Shown: in pieces, positions 1 through 11,399 of the stretch
Layout of the letters: every line of letters starts with the position of its first letter
Position numbering within the stretch: the stretch's first letter is position 1
Source of the DNA: Bemisia tabaci
Taxonomy: Eukaryota; Arthropoda; Insecta; Hemiptera; Aleyrodidae
Reading direction: 5' to 3'
Assembly (NCBI RefSeq): GCF_918797505.1
Contig: NC_092801.1
Coordinates: 25,946,477 to 26,010,476 of the forward strand
Length of the DNA: 64,000 nucleotides
The notes under the pieces: model-generated
Told to the model about the DNA's origin: nothing
The model's input: only the letters and a program-made list of their open reading frames with translations
Database searches by the model: none
Translations under genes and position numbers: made by a program

Positions 1-169
1 AAAACGTTCAATTTGTGTAATCTTTATTCCTGTTTGTGACTCCGTGAGGGGGTGTTCTCTTAACTCTCAGTATAAAGGGACTCTTGGTAAAGGGGGCCTT
101 CCGTTCTTATTACCCCGAGTATTCAAGTCAAAAGGGAAAAGATCCGGAATAAAATGAGTATAATGAAAT

Positions 170-292
170 GAAAATTTTTAGAGCAAAAATAAGACTCGTT
201 CCTTGCCGATAATGAGTCAAAAGACATGATGATTGCAACGACAAGGTCTTGAATTTACTCTTAACTTCAAAATTATTTGCATAGTTGAAGCG
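170..292. mobile_element. Family U, degenerate half copy
   Basis: This stretch resembles one arm of the U elements at 42.9 and 45.4 kb: a TAGAGCAAAAATAAGA-like motif, then a diverged TTG(C/T)(C/A)GATAATG and an ACTC..AACTTC segment. No matching right end is visible. It is probably an old half element; the antisense open frame over it is not convincing as a gene. Confidence 0.45.
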
Positions 293-405
293 TGAAAAAA
301 CCGAGTTACCGCAGATACGAAAGAGAACAGAAAGTACATTTGTGTATGAGCCACGGTTAGCGCATGCTCTTATGTGTCTCAAAGCTCATCTCAGGCTCCA
401 CTTAC

Positions 406-571
406 CAGTGGCGTGGCGTGAATTGCGATATATCGATTGTTATGCCATTTAAACCTATGGAAAAGGATCGAGAAACAGGGTGTTCGCAGCGAACACTTTA
501 ATAATCGATTCTTTACCATAGGTTTAAATGACATAACAATCGATATATCGCAATTCACGCGCACGCCACTG
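406..571. mobile_element. Family E hAT-like MITE, copy 1
   Basis: A 166-bp palindromic element beginning CAGTGGCGTGGCGTGA and ending in a diverged reverse complement. It is flanked by identical 8-bp target duplications, CCACTTAC, at 398-405 and 572-579. Eight-base duplications with CAGTG-type ends are typical of hAT transposons. It has no coding capacity, so it would depend on a transposase encoded elsewhere. An open frame through it is an artefact of the palindrome. Confidence 0.85.
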
Positions 572-608
572 CCACTTACAGCTCTACACTTAACACGGCA
601 GTACTGTT

Positions 609-800
609 CTGCCGTGCTAAGGAAGAGCGCCGTATGAGCCTTCAGACGTTCCCAAGTTTCCTTCGATGAAAACTTATGTTACTGGAAAAATCGTGAATAT
701 TTTTTTCCAAAATTTTCAGACAATTTTGTAAGCAAATTAAACTAAAATATCTGAAAATGTCGTAGAAAAATGTGCAAGAATAATGTCGTCAAAAATACAG
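609..800. mobile_element. Family A element, left part
   Basis: Starts CTGCCGTGCTAAGGAA and carries the family core (TTTTCAGACAATTTTGT, then CTGAAAATGTC), but the right terminus is lost. A separate short right end (TTAACACGGCAG) lies just upstream at 590-602, so two A pieces sit end to end next to the E element. Confidence 0.75.
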
Positions 801-1071
801 CGTTTGATAAAAATTGAGCGTTTCTATAATACGGACGTATTAGACCTTTCCCGCTTGTTTACTTTGCTCCCGAATCCGAGCAATACCTCATTAGCAGCAT
901 AGAGCGAAGCATATTGCGGGTTCACGCATCTCGCCATCCGCCTTCAATTTTGCAGACGCAACACGGTCATCCATCGAGTACGAATAGTTGTATTTCTGCG
1001 CCGTCATCGACGCGCTACCTTTCGTTTTGCTCTGTTTCCGTGTTGTGTTGATTTCCTTTGACCTATTTGTA

Positions 1072-1324
1072 CTGCCGTGCTAAGGAAGAACGTCGTATGA
1101 GCCTCAAACGTTGCCAAATTTCCCTCGATAAAAACCGGATTTACTGGGAAAACTGTGAATATTTTTTTTTCGAAATTTTCAGACAATTTCGTACGCAATT
1201 TAATTCAAAATATCTGAAAATTTCAAGGAAAAGTATGCATGAGTGTTCTCAGAAATACATCTTTCATCAAGGGAAATTTGGCAACTCTCGAATGTTCATA
1301 CGGCGTTCTTCCTTAGCACGGCAG
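1072..1324. mobile_element. Family A element, complete
   Basis: A 253-bp inverted-repeat element and a good reference copy. Both ends are intact: CTGCCGTGCTAAGGAAGAAC on the left and its reverse complement on the right. Internal features are a GTTGCCAAATTTCCCTCGA segment next to each end and a core with TTTTCAGACAA and CTGAAAATTTC. Open frames on both strands run through it, but they only reflect the palindrome. Confidence 0.9.
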
Positions 1325-1426
1325 AGTGCTATTCCAGTGTTTTTCTATCTCAATATCCGAATGGAATTCGTAAATCTGCCCAGCTCTGAAGTTAAAGGGT
1401 GCGTGCATCTCTGGTCCTCCGTGTAA

Positions 1427-1714
1427 CAGGTTTTAGGGCAAGTGCATGTAGACCCAATTAATCAGGCGGAGAGTCGCCACTATCACTATCAGGAAGTCGC
1501 TGCGTCATGCGGCCGGAAGTCGTGGCGAGAAACGCGTATAGAGAACAGTGGTTCGAATCGTAAAATTTTCAGACCAAAAAATTGCACGTCAGGTTATTTG
1601 AAAATGACACAAGCACGATTTTTCGGTGATCGAGTGTACGAAGAACTCAATGACGGATACGCGGAGAGTTTGTTGAAGAAGGCGCATTTGGTAATGTTGA
1701 GGGGGTGGCCTATA
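1427..1714. other. Unassigned segment between two A copies
   Basis: Contains a 94-codon open frame (1442-1726) that resembles no family I know and ends inside the next A element. Nothing else is recognised. Confidence 0.3.
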
Positions 1715-1870
1715 CTACCGTGCTAAGGAAAACCGCCGTATGAACATTCGAGAGTTGCCAAATTTCCCTCAATAAAATGTTCATTTTTGAGGAAAGTTAT
1801 GGATGTTTTTCCTTTGAATTTTCAGAATCTTTAGGTAAAATTGTGAACTAAATTATGTGAACTTTTACAT
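1715..1870. mobile_element. Family A element, left half
   Basis: Starts CTACCGTGCTAAGG and keeps the left arm and core up to about 1870; the right arm is missing. A 15-base poly-C run follows at about 1969-1983. Confidence 0.75.
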
Positions 1871-2078
1871 ACGAATCAATGGTCAAATCGCAAATCCCTC
1901 ACACATGCAACATCTCCATTGTTTCTGGGAACTGTACTTCAGGTTTGGCTTGATACAACCTCCCCCCTCCCCCCCCCCCCCCCGGTTTGTCTAGTACACG
2001 TTAGGAACCGCTTTAATTTTCTCATCCTTCTAAGGACTCTGATATCATTTGGACACCCTTTTGCAATGATGAAGTGAT

Positions 2079-2159
2079 GTTTCTGGCTCAGTTAAGACAC
2101 AACGTATGTATAATTAATTTCCCTGTGCACAAGGGTGTTCTTACGGCTGAGCCAGAAAT
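2079..2159. repeat. Short inverted repeat
   Basis: Arms TTTCTGGCTCAG..GACAC and GTGTTC..CTGAGCCAGAAA are separated by about 40 bases. It is probably a small MITE; no other copy was found here. Confidence 0.6.
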
Positions 2160-2639
2160 TTTAGTTCCTAATTACAGAATAAAGTCCATTTTAAGACGCC
2201 CAATTAATGAAGGACCGTTCAAACTGGAAAAAACCCGGGCGATTTTTTCTGAAATCTTGAAGACCTGACTGCCTTTCACAGCAAAAACATCGTAACTTCA
2301 TTCCAAATTTTGTATTTTTCTTCAACACGCACTGCTCTATATTACAAAAAAAAACCCAATTTGCAAAATGTTCTATTCTTTCTGGTTGAGCTCCCAATGG
2401 TATTTACTCAAAATTAAGGTTGCTTATTTGTTAGTTTTTTTTTGTATAACAGCAATTTTTTGGCAAAAAATTGAGAAGATATTAAATGGTGACACGGCGT
2501 CTTTAGTTTGAACGGCAGATGAGTCTTTTTCCAAGCAATTCAATTCCAAATTAATTCAGTTTAGCCCAAAGTCAATTTCGACACGAAACATTACCACTTT
2601 TGGAATTTCGTGTGGAGGGGCGCTAATCCCCGTGTTTTC

Positions 2640-2900
2640 ACCACCGTGCGCTGACCGGGGTCAAGGTGTGGCGCCCATCGGTGCGTGCCGTGGGATGACC
2701 GATTTCACGGTCCGAGGAACCAGGGAGGGCTGCACCCGATATTAAATTCATCTATTATCACTTCTCCCCCAAATACTGCTAATCTATCGCCCACCCCTTC
2801 CCGGAACCCACCCGACCCCACTCCTCGCTCGCGCCATCACCCTGCAACCTCCCTCGCTTCCCTAGAGTTCTTGGAGCCGAACGATCTCACAACGGGAAAA
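2640..2900. other. GC-rich island, no gene recognised
   Basis: Markedly more GC-rich than its surroundings and not repeated elsewhere in the window. The 74-codon open frame in it is proline-rich and not recognisable. It could be preserved single-copy or regulatory DNA between transposons. Confidence 0.35.
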
Positions 2901-2909
2901 GTGCTCTAA

Positions 2910-3260
2910 TTCCATGACCGTCAAAATTTCCGGGCTCCGGAACTTTTTTGTTCCAACTTCTTCAATTCCATGGCCGTCGAAAGTTCCGGGATTTATTTCA
3001 GGTTTTTTGAAAAGTTCTGAGAAAGTTCCTGAAAATGCAAAGATCCGGAACACTTTGGGAATTTTAAAAATTCCGGGAAAAATTCCATGTCCGTCAAAAT
3101 TTCCGGGCTCCGGAACTTTTTTGTTCCAACTTCTTCAATTTCATGACCGTCAAAAGTTCCGGGATTTCTTTCAGATTTTTTCAAAAGTTCTGAGAAAGTT
3201 CCTGAAAATGCAAAAGATCCGGAGCATTTGGGAATTTTAGAAATTCGGGAAAAATTCAGG
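2910..3260. repeat. Family O tandem repeat, two units of about 175 bp
   Basis: Two units in tandem, each built from the words TTCCGG, GGAACTTTT, CCATG(A/G)CCGTC and GAAAGTTCC. Their similarity produces the open frames on both strands. Related arrays lie at 16.93-17.21 kb and 30.95-31.18 kb. Confidence 0.8.
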
Positions 3261-3390
3261 AAAATCTCAAAAATTCCGAAATCGGAAGTAGTTTCGGTAA
3301 ATGAGAACACTGAACAGGAATGCGAGTCATATTTGGGGGGGGGGGATGAGTTGGGAATAATTTAGAATTTGAGTGGTCTTGAACTTCTTG

Positions 3391-3515
3391 CTAAGGAAAA
3401 ACGCCGTATGCGCATTGGAGAGTTGTCAATTTCCTCCGACAAAATTTTAATTTTTTAAGGAAAGTTATGAATATTTTCCCTTGAAATTTTCAGATAATTT
3501 AGATCTAATTGCGAT
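3391..3515. mobile_element. Family A element, left half
   Basis: Begins GCTAAGGAAAAACGCCGTATG and includes the core up to about 3515. The outermost bases and the right arm are absent. Confidence 0.7.
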
Positions 3516-3639
3516 AAATTTTAACTTGGATAGCTTCCTCTCAATAACACTTATTTGCATTGAAACTTAACCCTTAGATGCCCAAGGCTATTGGTATACG
3601 CACGGTTTACAAACTACGATTCGTAAAGAAATCTGCTGT

Positions 3640-3823
3640 TGGGCGCGTGATACCACTATTCGGCCTCCTAGGAGCTCGGTGTGCCTATTCAATTTATTGA
3701 AGGCGTTTTTGTCACAGTCACCTCACGTTAAATACCTGTATGAAGTTATGAACTATCGTGATAAAGCAGAATCTCATTTGAAACTGTTACTTCTTCGATG
3801 ACAGTTTCGCGCAAGATGTCTAA
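3640..3823. repeat. Family P flank repeat, inverted relative to 26.2-26.7 kb
   Basis: Shares ATACCACTATTCG, GAGCTCGGTGTGCCTATTC, TTTGAA and a GTCTAAACTA-type end with the reverse complement of 26,222-26,690. In both places the block abuts an A element, so A and its flank were copied together. Confidence 0.7.
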
Positions 3824-3824
3824 A

Positions 3825-4078
3825 CTACCGTACTCAGGAAAAGCACCGTACGATCATTTGAATGTTGCCAAAGACCAATGTTGCCAAAAATACTACCTTT
3901 AGAAGAAAGCTTCTAATTATTTTCCATGAAATTGTCGAACACTTACGATCGAATTATGACGACATTTCTCGGAATAATCAGAGGGAAAAAATATAACAAT
4001 CTCGGAAATTTCTTAATTTTTCCAAGGTAATTTGGCAACGTCAGAAGGCTCATACGACGTTTTCCAATAGCGCGGTAG
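3825..4078. mobile_element. Family A element, complete but diverged
   Basis: A 254-bp copy starting CTACCGTACTCAGGAA and ending CAATAGCGCGGTAG. Both GTTGCC/GGCAAC segments are present. Confidence 0.8.
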
Positions 4079-4290
4079 TATAGAAGAGTATAAGATTTCA
4101 AACATTATTTGCTCGGTTCTAGCTTGATGCGACTAGGTGTGATTCTGTTAAATTCGATCAAAATCATTCAACATAACTTTAGGACCGGGAAGGTCTGCCG
4201 TGAAAAATGGTAAATTCACTCACATGCTGACTTATTCCTTTCGGAATCCACTAAATTATAAGTGAAATAAGAAATTTACTCGAATGCTGA

Positions 4291-4433
4291 ATTGGACTAC
4301 ATTTTGCAATTTGGAACTATAAATTCTGGCTCATCTGGAAAAACACTCATGTGCATAGGGAAACTAATGGCACATACGTTGTTTTCAAACCGGAACAGAA
4401 TTTATAGTTCCAAATTGCAAAGCGCAGTCCAAT
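4291..4433. mobile_element. Family L MITE, copy 1
   Basis: A 143-bp palindrome with ends ATTGGACTACATTTTGCAAT and its near reverse complement, then GGAACTATAAATTCTG. The copy at 57,358-57,496 is closely similar. The end pattern matches families C and M. An open frame reads through it by chance. Confidence 0.85.
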
Positions 4434-4844
4434 TATTCCTTTACGAATCCATGTCGTTCATTCGTGAACAAGGGAATCCTGCGCCGCTAAAAAGTACTCA
4501 AGGCGACTCTCTCAGAAATCTGAGTGACTTGAGACTTGAGGAAACGTTCTACATTGATACTGAGTCTGCGTATTTTTTTCCTAATTTTTAGGTAAAAGAA
4601 ACCAGCGTGATAGAATGACATAATTGGGTGTGTTTTTCGATAAGCGATGTCGCCATTAATTTTGGACGTAAGACTTGGAATTTGTACCGATCTTATCTTT
4701 CTTGCTAAACTCTGAGCTTAAACCATCAAAATACGATTCTGCGACCAGCACAAACTGCCCCCAACAATTAATAAAATCAAGCCAACATAAAGACAGTCCC
4801 GCGTATTTTAAGTTGACTTTGAAGTGTTACCATTCGTTCAGCCG

Positions 4845-5076
4845 CACAGTGGATCGAGACAATTAGAAAGGTCGGACATGAAATTGTTCAGTATAACTGC
4901 AAATTTTGATGTTTATTTCGTCACATTTTAAATTTTAAGGGGTGCTTCTATAAAGTAAATTTTACGCGGGAACCAATGAAGCCTCTTTTGGAGCCTCAAA
5001 TTTCGTATAAACGGAGTTATAAGCTTTTAAAATTTCGAAATTTTGTCCAACCTTTCCTTTCGACTCGATCCACTGT
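4845..5076. mobile_element. Family N element, copy 1
   Basis: About 232 bp between CACAGTGGATCGAG and CTCGATCCACTGT. The other copy is at 51,376-51,609. Only the ends are inverted repeats; the middle is AT-rich and non-coding. Confidence 0.8.
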
Positions 5077-5427
5077 CAACCGTAACTCCCAAACGAAATA
5101 TTCTCCACGGATCAAACTTGAACAAAACCTGAGAGGCAACTAACTGATACTATGAGCGCAAAGGCAACCCTAGTGCAGTTTAATTCAGGCGTTAACAAGT
5201 TTTATCCGGATGACATGCAGGCCAGGCGCACAAAAAGTTTGATCCGCGACGCTGCGATCAACTCTTTTGTTCCGGATTGTGAAATCCCTGCCTGTGACTG
5301 ATCGGTGTGCATTCATAATTTCATGTGCCCGGTTTGTGGCGCCGGTGGTGTCACTTCTACAGGAAAAATATCTGGTACAGGTTATTTTAATTGAAATGTT
5401 TCGCGGATTGAAGAGTCCACTAGAAAA

Positions 5428-5535
5428 TAAGTGTCTTGGATCCGGAATCCATGCAGACTCTCGAAAAAATCGACGAGAAAAAAATACTCCTGATTCACGC
5501 GGATTTTTGTTTGAATTGAGAGCCCAGCAACCGTA
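5428..5535. mobile_element. Family B-like half element
   Basis: Carries CTTGGATCCGGAATCC, GACGAGAAAAAAATACTC and GATTCACGCGGATTTTTG, which match one arm of family B (compare 57,885-58,112). The other arm is not visible. Confidence 0.55.
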
Positions 5536-5734
5536 ACATTACTGCTACGACCGAATAACGACAAAAAAGCATACCATTTGTATTGTGGAAATAATCTGTT
5601 GTTCTTTTGTTAAATTTTGAAAGAGTTGGACATGATTAGCAAATTTTGGGCATTTACTAAAAAAATACAGGTATTTAAATATATTTTTTTTTTTATTAGA
5701 CGTTTCGTCTGTAGTCCTGACGGTATGAACATAA

Positions 5735-5942
5735 GCATCACACTAAAAAAAGAAATATCTTGGATCCAGAGTCCAGGGTTTTACAAATTAAACAAGAAAG
5801 ACATAGTCTTAATTCACGCACATTTTTGCTTGAATTCTAGCCTAGCCGCTTAATTTAAGGAGATTTCCTTTTGATTCAAGCAAAAATGCGATTTAATTAA
5901 GAGCGTTTTTTCATGAGTCCGAACTCTGGATCGAAGAGCATT
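5735..5942. mobile_element. Family B-like degenerate element
   Basis: Both arms are recognisable: CTTGGATCCAGAGTCCAG on the left and GAGTCCGAACTCTGGATC on the right, around a diverged centre. It abuts the S element that follows. Confidence 0.6.
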
Positions 5943-6196
5943 TCGACGGTGAAACTACTAGACCACGTACCTCGTTCTCGGAGCGTAAAAATTTCTGCTC
6001 TCGTTTTAATTTGTTAAAGAGAATAAATCAACGTCATTCCTTGAACTTTCCATAGAATTTTCCTCGCGCAGAGGAGGAAATTCACGGAAATTTTAAAGAA
6101 ATGACGCTGAATAGTTTTTCAATTAGAAAATAATATTTGACAGGAAGTCTAAAACGTCGCAAACCGAGATACGTGGTTCGGAAGTTTCACCGTCGA
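5943..6196. mobile_element. Family S MITE, copy 1
   Basis: Starts TCGACGGTGAAACTAC and ends GTTTCACCGTCGA, with the family's internal GACAGGAAGTCTA motif. Both flanks read TT, compatible with a 2-bp target duplication. Other copies are at 21.3, 34.1 and 59.9 kb. Confidence 0.75.
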
Positions 6197-6207
6197 TTTT
6201 CTTTCCA

Positions 6208-6631
6208 CACTGAAAAAAAATTCTCGGCGTTTTTACCAAGGTCCGTTGGTACCTTTACCAATTTACCATCTCAATTTATTTTACCAATTATTGGTAATTT
6301 TACAAAGACAGTGGTAAGCTTACCTAAAAACCGGTATTTTTACTGTTTTTTTCAGGTAATAATACTACTTTTATTGGTAATCAATTCCCGGTAACTTTGC
6401 CATTTTATCTCGGTAATTCTACCACAGTCGATAAAAAATATTGGCGTTTTTACCAAGGTCCAGTAAAATTACCGAGAAAGTTCAATAATTTCTTTACCGA
6501 GATTTCTCGCTAAAATTACCAATTCCATAAATGATAATTTTACCAAGAAAAAATTGGGATCAAATAGAACCCTGAATTCTTGGTAATTTTACCCTTTTTT
6601 CAATAAATACACCGAGATTATTTTTTCAGTG
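6208..6631. mobile_element. Family K CACTG-ended MITE, long copy
   Basis: A 424-bp element with ends CACTGAAAAAAAATTCTCGG and CCGAGATTATTTTTTCAGTG, rich in GGTAA/TTACC words. The dinucleotide CA is duplicated at 6206-6207 and 6632-6633. CACTG ends with a 2-bp duplication suggest a CACTA/Chapaev-like transposase. The 85-codon open frame across its left part is not a credible gene. Confidence 0.75.
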
Positions 6632-7224
6632 CAGTGTCACGTGATTTTTGGAAACACCGAGGAAGGGGATGTCGAGTACTTTCATTAAGAACTTGTGGGT
6701 GGTTTCATGATAACTGGAATAGTTTTGTCGTCGTAACAGACAACACATTTTCCGGTCATATTTTTAGTAGTAATGATAATCAGTCGCATTTTGTTGCATT
6801 AATCTACACAGGGTTATACCTACGAGCTATAACGCTTTTCAAAGATTTATCGTTCTAATTTTCAATTTTAAAATATAAATGGCCGAAAATGTGCTGTCTG
6901 TTACGCTGACTTTTTACCGCGTAAAAGACTGCACAATTTCGGAATTCACTTAATATAATTGAAAAGTAGAGCAATAAATCATAAAAAAGCGTTATAATAC
7001 GTAACAATTAAGATTAATGCGCAAAAATTAGAGTGATTATCATTTCTACTAAAATTATGGCCGAAAAATGTGTTATCTGTTACGGCGACAAAACTGTTCC
7101 AATTATCGTGAAACCACCCTTGTCATATGATGAACTTGGTACAAGAGAGCCGTCTATTTTCTACATTAGACACCCTAAAAAGAAATCACGGAATGAATTT
7201 TGAGAAGAAGAGCAAAGGCTGTCC

Positions 7225-7720
7225 TGAAGGCATTTCCCGAAGCTCTCAAAAACCGGAGCTCCCAAAAAATAGCGCCGAGACATCATAATTCATTCCGTGA
7301 TCCATTTTCGCGGCGTCAATACTCCAAGCCCCGCCGGACGAAGGTGGCTGGGACCTAAGGTGGGATCCGGCCCCGGTTTCCGGACGCCACCGTCCACGTT
7401 GCGTGTCATATTTTATTGGCAAGCCCATTCGGCTAATTAAATTATTGAAACGCGGCGCCGAGCCAGCTCGGCCCCGGAACCCGGCCGAATCACCCGGAGT
7501 CCCCCGGAAAACCGGGACCGTGCGGCAACAGCGCAAAGCAACCGGAAGGTGTGGTGGTCAGGAGTACAGGAAACCCTCAAGACATCCTCTTCGGGCTCGC
7601 CGTGTTGCGTGGAAACCGCGTAACCGGCACCGGGGAAGCCGAGGATATGTGTGGTTTTTCATCAGCGTGGCCAAGGCTCCGCTGTGCGTGGGCCGGTGCA
7701 TTATCATTTTTGCCAGATAT
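7225..7720. other. GC-rich island
   Basis: About 500 bp of GC-rich, apparently single-copy DNA. Open frames on both strands are arginine- and proline-rich and match nothing I recognise. It may be preserved non-coding or first-exon-like DNA. It ends where the J element was inserted. Confidence 0.35.
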
Positions 7721-7730
7721 TGGAACTTAA

Positions 7731-8135
7731 GGTGATTCGATGGACGCCATATTTTGTGCCAGAACGGCATGCGATATATCGCATCAATTGGTTCCATTTT
7801 CTCAGCTACTCGTCATTTTTCTCCAATTTTGAGATCGCAATCCTGTTGTCAGGAGACTAAAGCACTCACTCACCAATTTTAACAAAGAAATTCAACGTGA
7901 TAAGGGCGAGGTTTTTTTAGAGAGAGAAAATATCGCATTAGAGTGCAGTTTCGATATTAGCATCGAATGCGATGTTTTCTTTGTTAAAATTGGTAAATGA
8001 GTGCTTTAGTCTCCTGACAACAGAATTGCGATCTCAAAATTGAAGAAAAATGACGAGTAGCTGAAAAAATGGAACCAATTGATGCGATATATCGCATGCC
8101 GTTCTGACACAAAACATGGCGTCCATCGAATCACC
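7731..8135. mobile_element. Family J MITE flanked by TTAA
   Basis: A 405-bp long-armed palindrome with ends GGTGATTCGATGGACGCCAT and its near reverse complement. TTAA occurs exactly at both borders (7727-7730, 8136-8139), as for piggyBac- or Kolobok-type insertion. The arms are about 180 bp, so a transcript would fold into a long hairpin. Confidence 0.85.
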
Positions 8136-8164
8136 TTAAACCGACGACAGTGAAGCTGCCAGAG

Positions 8165-8240
8165 GGCCGATTATTGAAATTGATAGGCGAGGCTATAGAC
8201 AAAGAAGACAGAAGAAATACGGAGGGATCCTATTGGTGGA
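8165..8240. mobile_element. Family X fragment
   Basis: Shares GATTATTGAAATTGATAG and CTATAGACAAAGAAGACA with the reverse strand of 11,742-11,828. It is the terminal part of an element whose remainder is not visible. Confidence 0.5.
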
Positions 8241-9450
8241 AGTGAGTGGCTGCAATACACGGAGAACGGATCGCTGATTTAACATTTAAATTGTTAAAAA
8301 TTATGTCCGACATGTTTCAAATGTACATTCTACAAAAATGGAATCTAAGTTAACCACATAGCTTGTGAAATTATTAGCGGCTCTGGTGCTTGCACTAGAG
8401 CTGCTATTCCGGACGGTCCCAGCTGGGGAGTATCAATGCAGCATGTTACATTGTAGAGACCGCGCGTTGGTTGATGGGAATCGGCGCCATTTTCGGCTAT
8501 GTTCCTTGTCATGACTTTATTTTATTGCATACTGTTTTATTGTTAGTCAATGCTATGTTGTGTATTGTATTTTTGGAATCATGGTGATACAGTCAACAAT
8601 TCAAAACTTGTTTGTGCTTTTATCTCGTGATGGAAAAAATGTACTTTACGTTCAAAATTTGAAAATTTGAATTTTAAAGTTTTCGCGGTTAAGGAAGCTT
8701 TAACCACTGGGTTGGAGCTTCCTAGTCATTTACTCGATATCAGCTGATAGCAAACAAAGGTTACCAGGGAAACCGTAAACGTCTAACAACTATCGTGGCC
8801 ATTGGGGCGATTATTGAAATGATATCGACTGTATGTCGCCGCTTACGACAGGACATAGCCCTATCTTAACTGTGTAATATATCGCAATTCGATATTGTTT
8901 TGATTTTTAAAAGGAGCAATTCATTCATACAGTTCCGATTAGTTTTGGCGAACGGGCCCTTAACCTACGGCACTCGGCTCATGGGAATTTTTTAACTCTA
9001 AATTTTTTAACCTAACTCTTCCATTCCGGGAACATATTTATTGAAAACGGCGACTTTTTCAACAGTCCTATTTTTATCTACAACATCTAAGTGGCCCTTC
9101 ATAATCATTTAATTTTGGCCCCTGGCCAGAAAAAGGTTCGGAAATTGCAGTGATTTTGCCGAAAATGCTGAAGTAAGTAAATTTGGGCATTTTTTTTCCT
9201 TCTTCAAACTCTGTGGAGAAGCACTTCTCCTCCAGTACATCTATTTTTTTACTTATCTCTCGCAAGGTACATTTACAGAAGGTGTGTTCCAGTATTAACA
9301 GTTCAGATTCGTTGTTTTTTTATTATAACGCTTATTTCGGAAAGCAATTATTACATTGTTCAATTCTACTGACTTTCAACACTCGATTATACTCCCGGCA
9401 AATTCTGCAGCAGCGTTTCAAATGTTGACTCTAATGCTTCCAACAGCCAT
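8241..9450. other. No recognised feature
   Basis: AT-rich DNA with a few short open frames lacking protein-like composition. I see no repeat family, RNA gene or conserved motif. Confidence 0.3.
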
Positions 9451-9454
9451 CCGA

Positions 9455-9980
9455 TGTCTAAGGGTTTATTCCTAGATTTAGGGATTTTCCGGAATTTCCA
9501 GGGATTTAGGGATTTTTCAGGAAATCTAGGGATTTTTTTTTGATGAGGTAAAGTTACCAAAAATCAACTTTTTAACCTCAATTATAGCTTCGACAATCGA
9601 AAACATTTTTTCATCTATATTTTGTAGGCCTTTTTGGCAACACTATTTTCCCCGCAAATAAGCCGGAAATTAAAACGATTGTGTCCTTCGATGTACTTGA
9701 CATTCAACTGCATTCAACCTGTTAATAATAAGAAATCAACTAATATTCTTTCATTTTATTGGTCTGGATTAGCACTGCTTTCAGAGAGCGCCAAAATTCA
9801 AACGAGCCAATCAGATTTAAATATTGCAAATCGCTACATCGAATGACATCATGATTCTTCATAAAAAAATGGCGCTTTTTGCAAAATCTAGGGATTTTTT
9901 AAGTATATTTGAGCAAATCTGGGGATTTAGGGATTTTTAGCGAAATCTAGGCATTTTTTTTCTTCCCCGCTAGGGATTTA
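9455..9980. repeat. GGGATTT-rich degenerate repeat in two blocks
   Basis: Blocks at about 9455-9535 and 9880-9980 are made of variants of CTAGGGATTT. The 340 bases between them are not repetitive. The blocks look like one degenerate array split by an insertion. Confidence 0.6.
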
Positions 9981-10120
9981 ATATCGGAAGACTGGCTTCC
10001 AGTATCGCAGCGTTGATCGTCGCTGATGTCGAAATGGAACCTAATGCCGGACATACTGTAACACCTCCATTCCTCAATTCCGGTGAGGAATACGTCTCTA
10101 CCCTTAACTCAATATAAATA

Positions 10121-10272
10121 TACAAATTGATAAGTGAGTGCTTTAGTCTCCTGAAAACAGAATTGCGAAACTTAAAATTGGAGAAAAATGATGAGTAAAT
10201 GAAAAAATGGAACCAATTGATGGAAAAGTCGCATGCCATTCTGACACAAAATATGGCGTCTATCGAATCACC
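10121..10272. mobile_element. Family J right half with TTAA
   Basis: Matches the right arm of the J element at 7731-8135, ends GAATCACC and is followed by TTAA at 10,273-10,276. The left arm is missing. Confidence 0.75.
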
Positions 10273-10299
10273 TTAACTAAATAAAATAACCAAATTTTC

Positions 10300-10352
10300 A
10301 ACTCTCAAACTATCAACTATCAACTATCAAAATTCAAACTATCAAAATTTCC
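10300..10352. repeat. Short ACTATCAA tandem repeat
   Basis: Imperfect repetition of CAACTAT and CAAACTATCAAAATT over about 50 bases. Confidence 0.6.
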
Positions 10353-10839
10353 AACAATGACAAAAATGATTGTAATATACCTATAATGTAATGAAATATA
10401 CACGCTCTAATCATTTAATTTGTATTACCTTTATGTTATGTACCTACATGTTATACTATTTTTATAATAAATTTTGCCAACATGCTTTTCAATTCAGTCT
10501 ACAACATTTCATTCCGACGTGGCAATAATGATTTATAATGCCCCTAAACATTAAAATGAATTACAATAGTAATGCCGCATTATAATGTCGTATTATACAT
10601 CGCAACGATTCATGTCCTACTGATTATTGATTATTGTAAGATGAATTCTGTTTTCTCTGATTGTATGTTTCATACGTGCGAAGCAAGTACGGGTCACTAG
10701 AAACGTGGTTCGTACGGGTGGCTGATGAAATTGATCTTCGAATACCTTTTGATGAGCTAGGGAAATGGAACCATCTGCATCTCATGGACAATAAATAGTT
10801 GCCGTAATTAAGGTCATCCCGTGATTAAGGTGCCGTGAT

Positions 10840-11109
10840 TTAAGTCATAAATTCTTCATCTAATTCTTGATTCATCTCCAAAATGTCTGCTAAAGCTTTC
10901 ATGCGCTTCTCCTTGTATGCATGAATGAGCAAATTGGGTATCGAACAAGCGGACACTTTTTGAAAATTTAGATGATTCTGGACAATATCGTACAGAAGTC
11001 CACGAGCTGCAGATAGAACCATTACCTCTAGCTCATCAAAAGTTATTCGAAGATCATTCAACAACCTCTTTGACAAGTTGCAAAAACTTTTCGTTAACAA
11101 TAGTGTCAC
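10840..11109 (-). pseudogene. Mariner-like transposase remnant (helix-turn-helix part)
   Basis: An 89-codon minus-strand frame with protein-like composition. Residues 18-50 (RLLNDLRITFDELEVM, then LLYDIVQNHLNFQKVSA) resemble the second helix-turn-helix of mariner/SETMAR-type transposases, with HxxxRM-like (YKEKRM) and EEF segments following as in that family. The frame stops just before the expected first catalytic VTGDE motif. About 20 bases past the stop, on the same strand, ATCACGGGATGAC would read ITG-D with one extra base, so a frameshift probably ended the gene there. Intact transposases are about 340 residues; this is a fragment. The frame opens with GTG after an in-frame stop, so no real start is present. 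The assignment rests on remembered family patterns. Confidence 0.5.
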
Positions 11110-11237
11110 ACGGTACTAGGAATATTTACTATTTAACGAACCTTATATTTCCCTGACTCAGTCCTAAATTATAGAAGTATGCGTTACTTTTCCAGCAATC
11201 CAAAAAAACAATTATACAAAAAACCAATACCTACACT

Positions 11238-11330
11238 TTCAGATATAAAAATGCAAATTTTTTGCAGCCTCGCTAAACGACTTATCAACCAGAGATTTTT
11301 TAGGAAGCGGACCTCCAAAGAGCTTTCAAA
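11238..11330 (-). pseudogene. Possible mariner C-terminal scrap
   Basis: On the minus strand a frame reads LFGGPLPKKSLVDKSFSEAA and ends about eight residues later. This is loosely like the region after the third catalytic residue in mariner (HLFGPLKKxLxGKxFS). It lies upstream of the helix-turn-helix fragment, which is the wrong order for one copy, so if real it comes from a second, rearranged copy. The evidence is weak. Confidence 0.25.
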
Positions 11331-11399
11331 ATTAAAAGTATACAACAAGTGATAATGCCATGTATTCGCCATATCAAAGCCCAATACACATTTATACAC

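Noticed and set aside
1058..1426. 122-codon frame, plus strand
   Set aside because: It runs through a complete A transposon from end to end and reads its inverted repeats; there is no independent coding signal.
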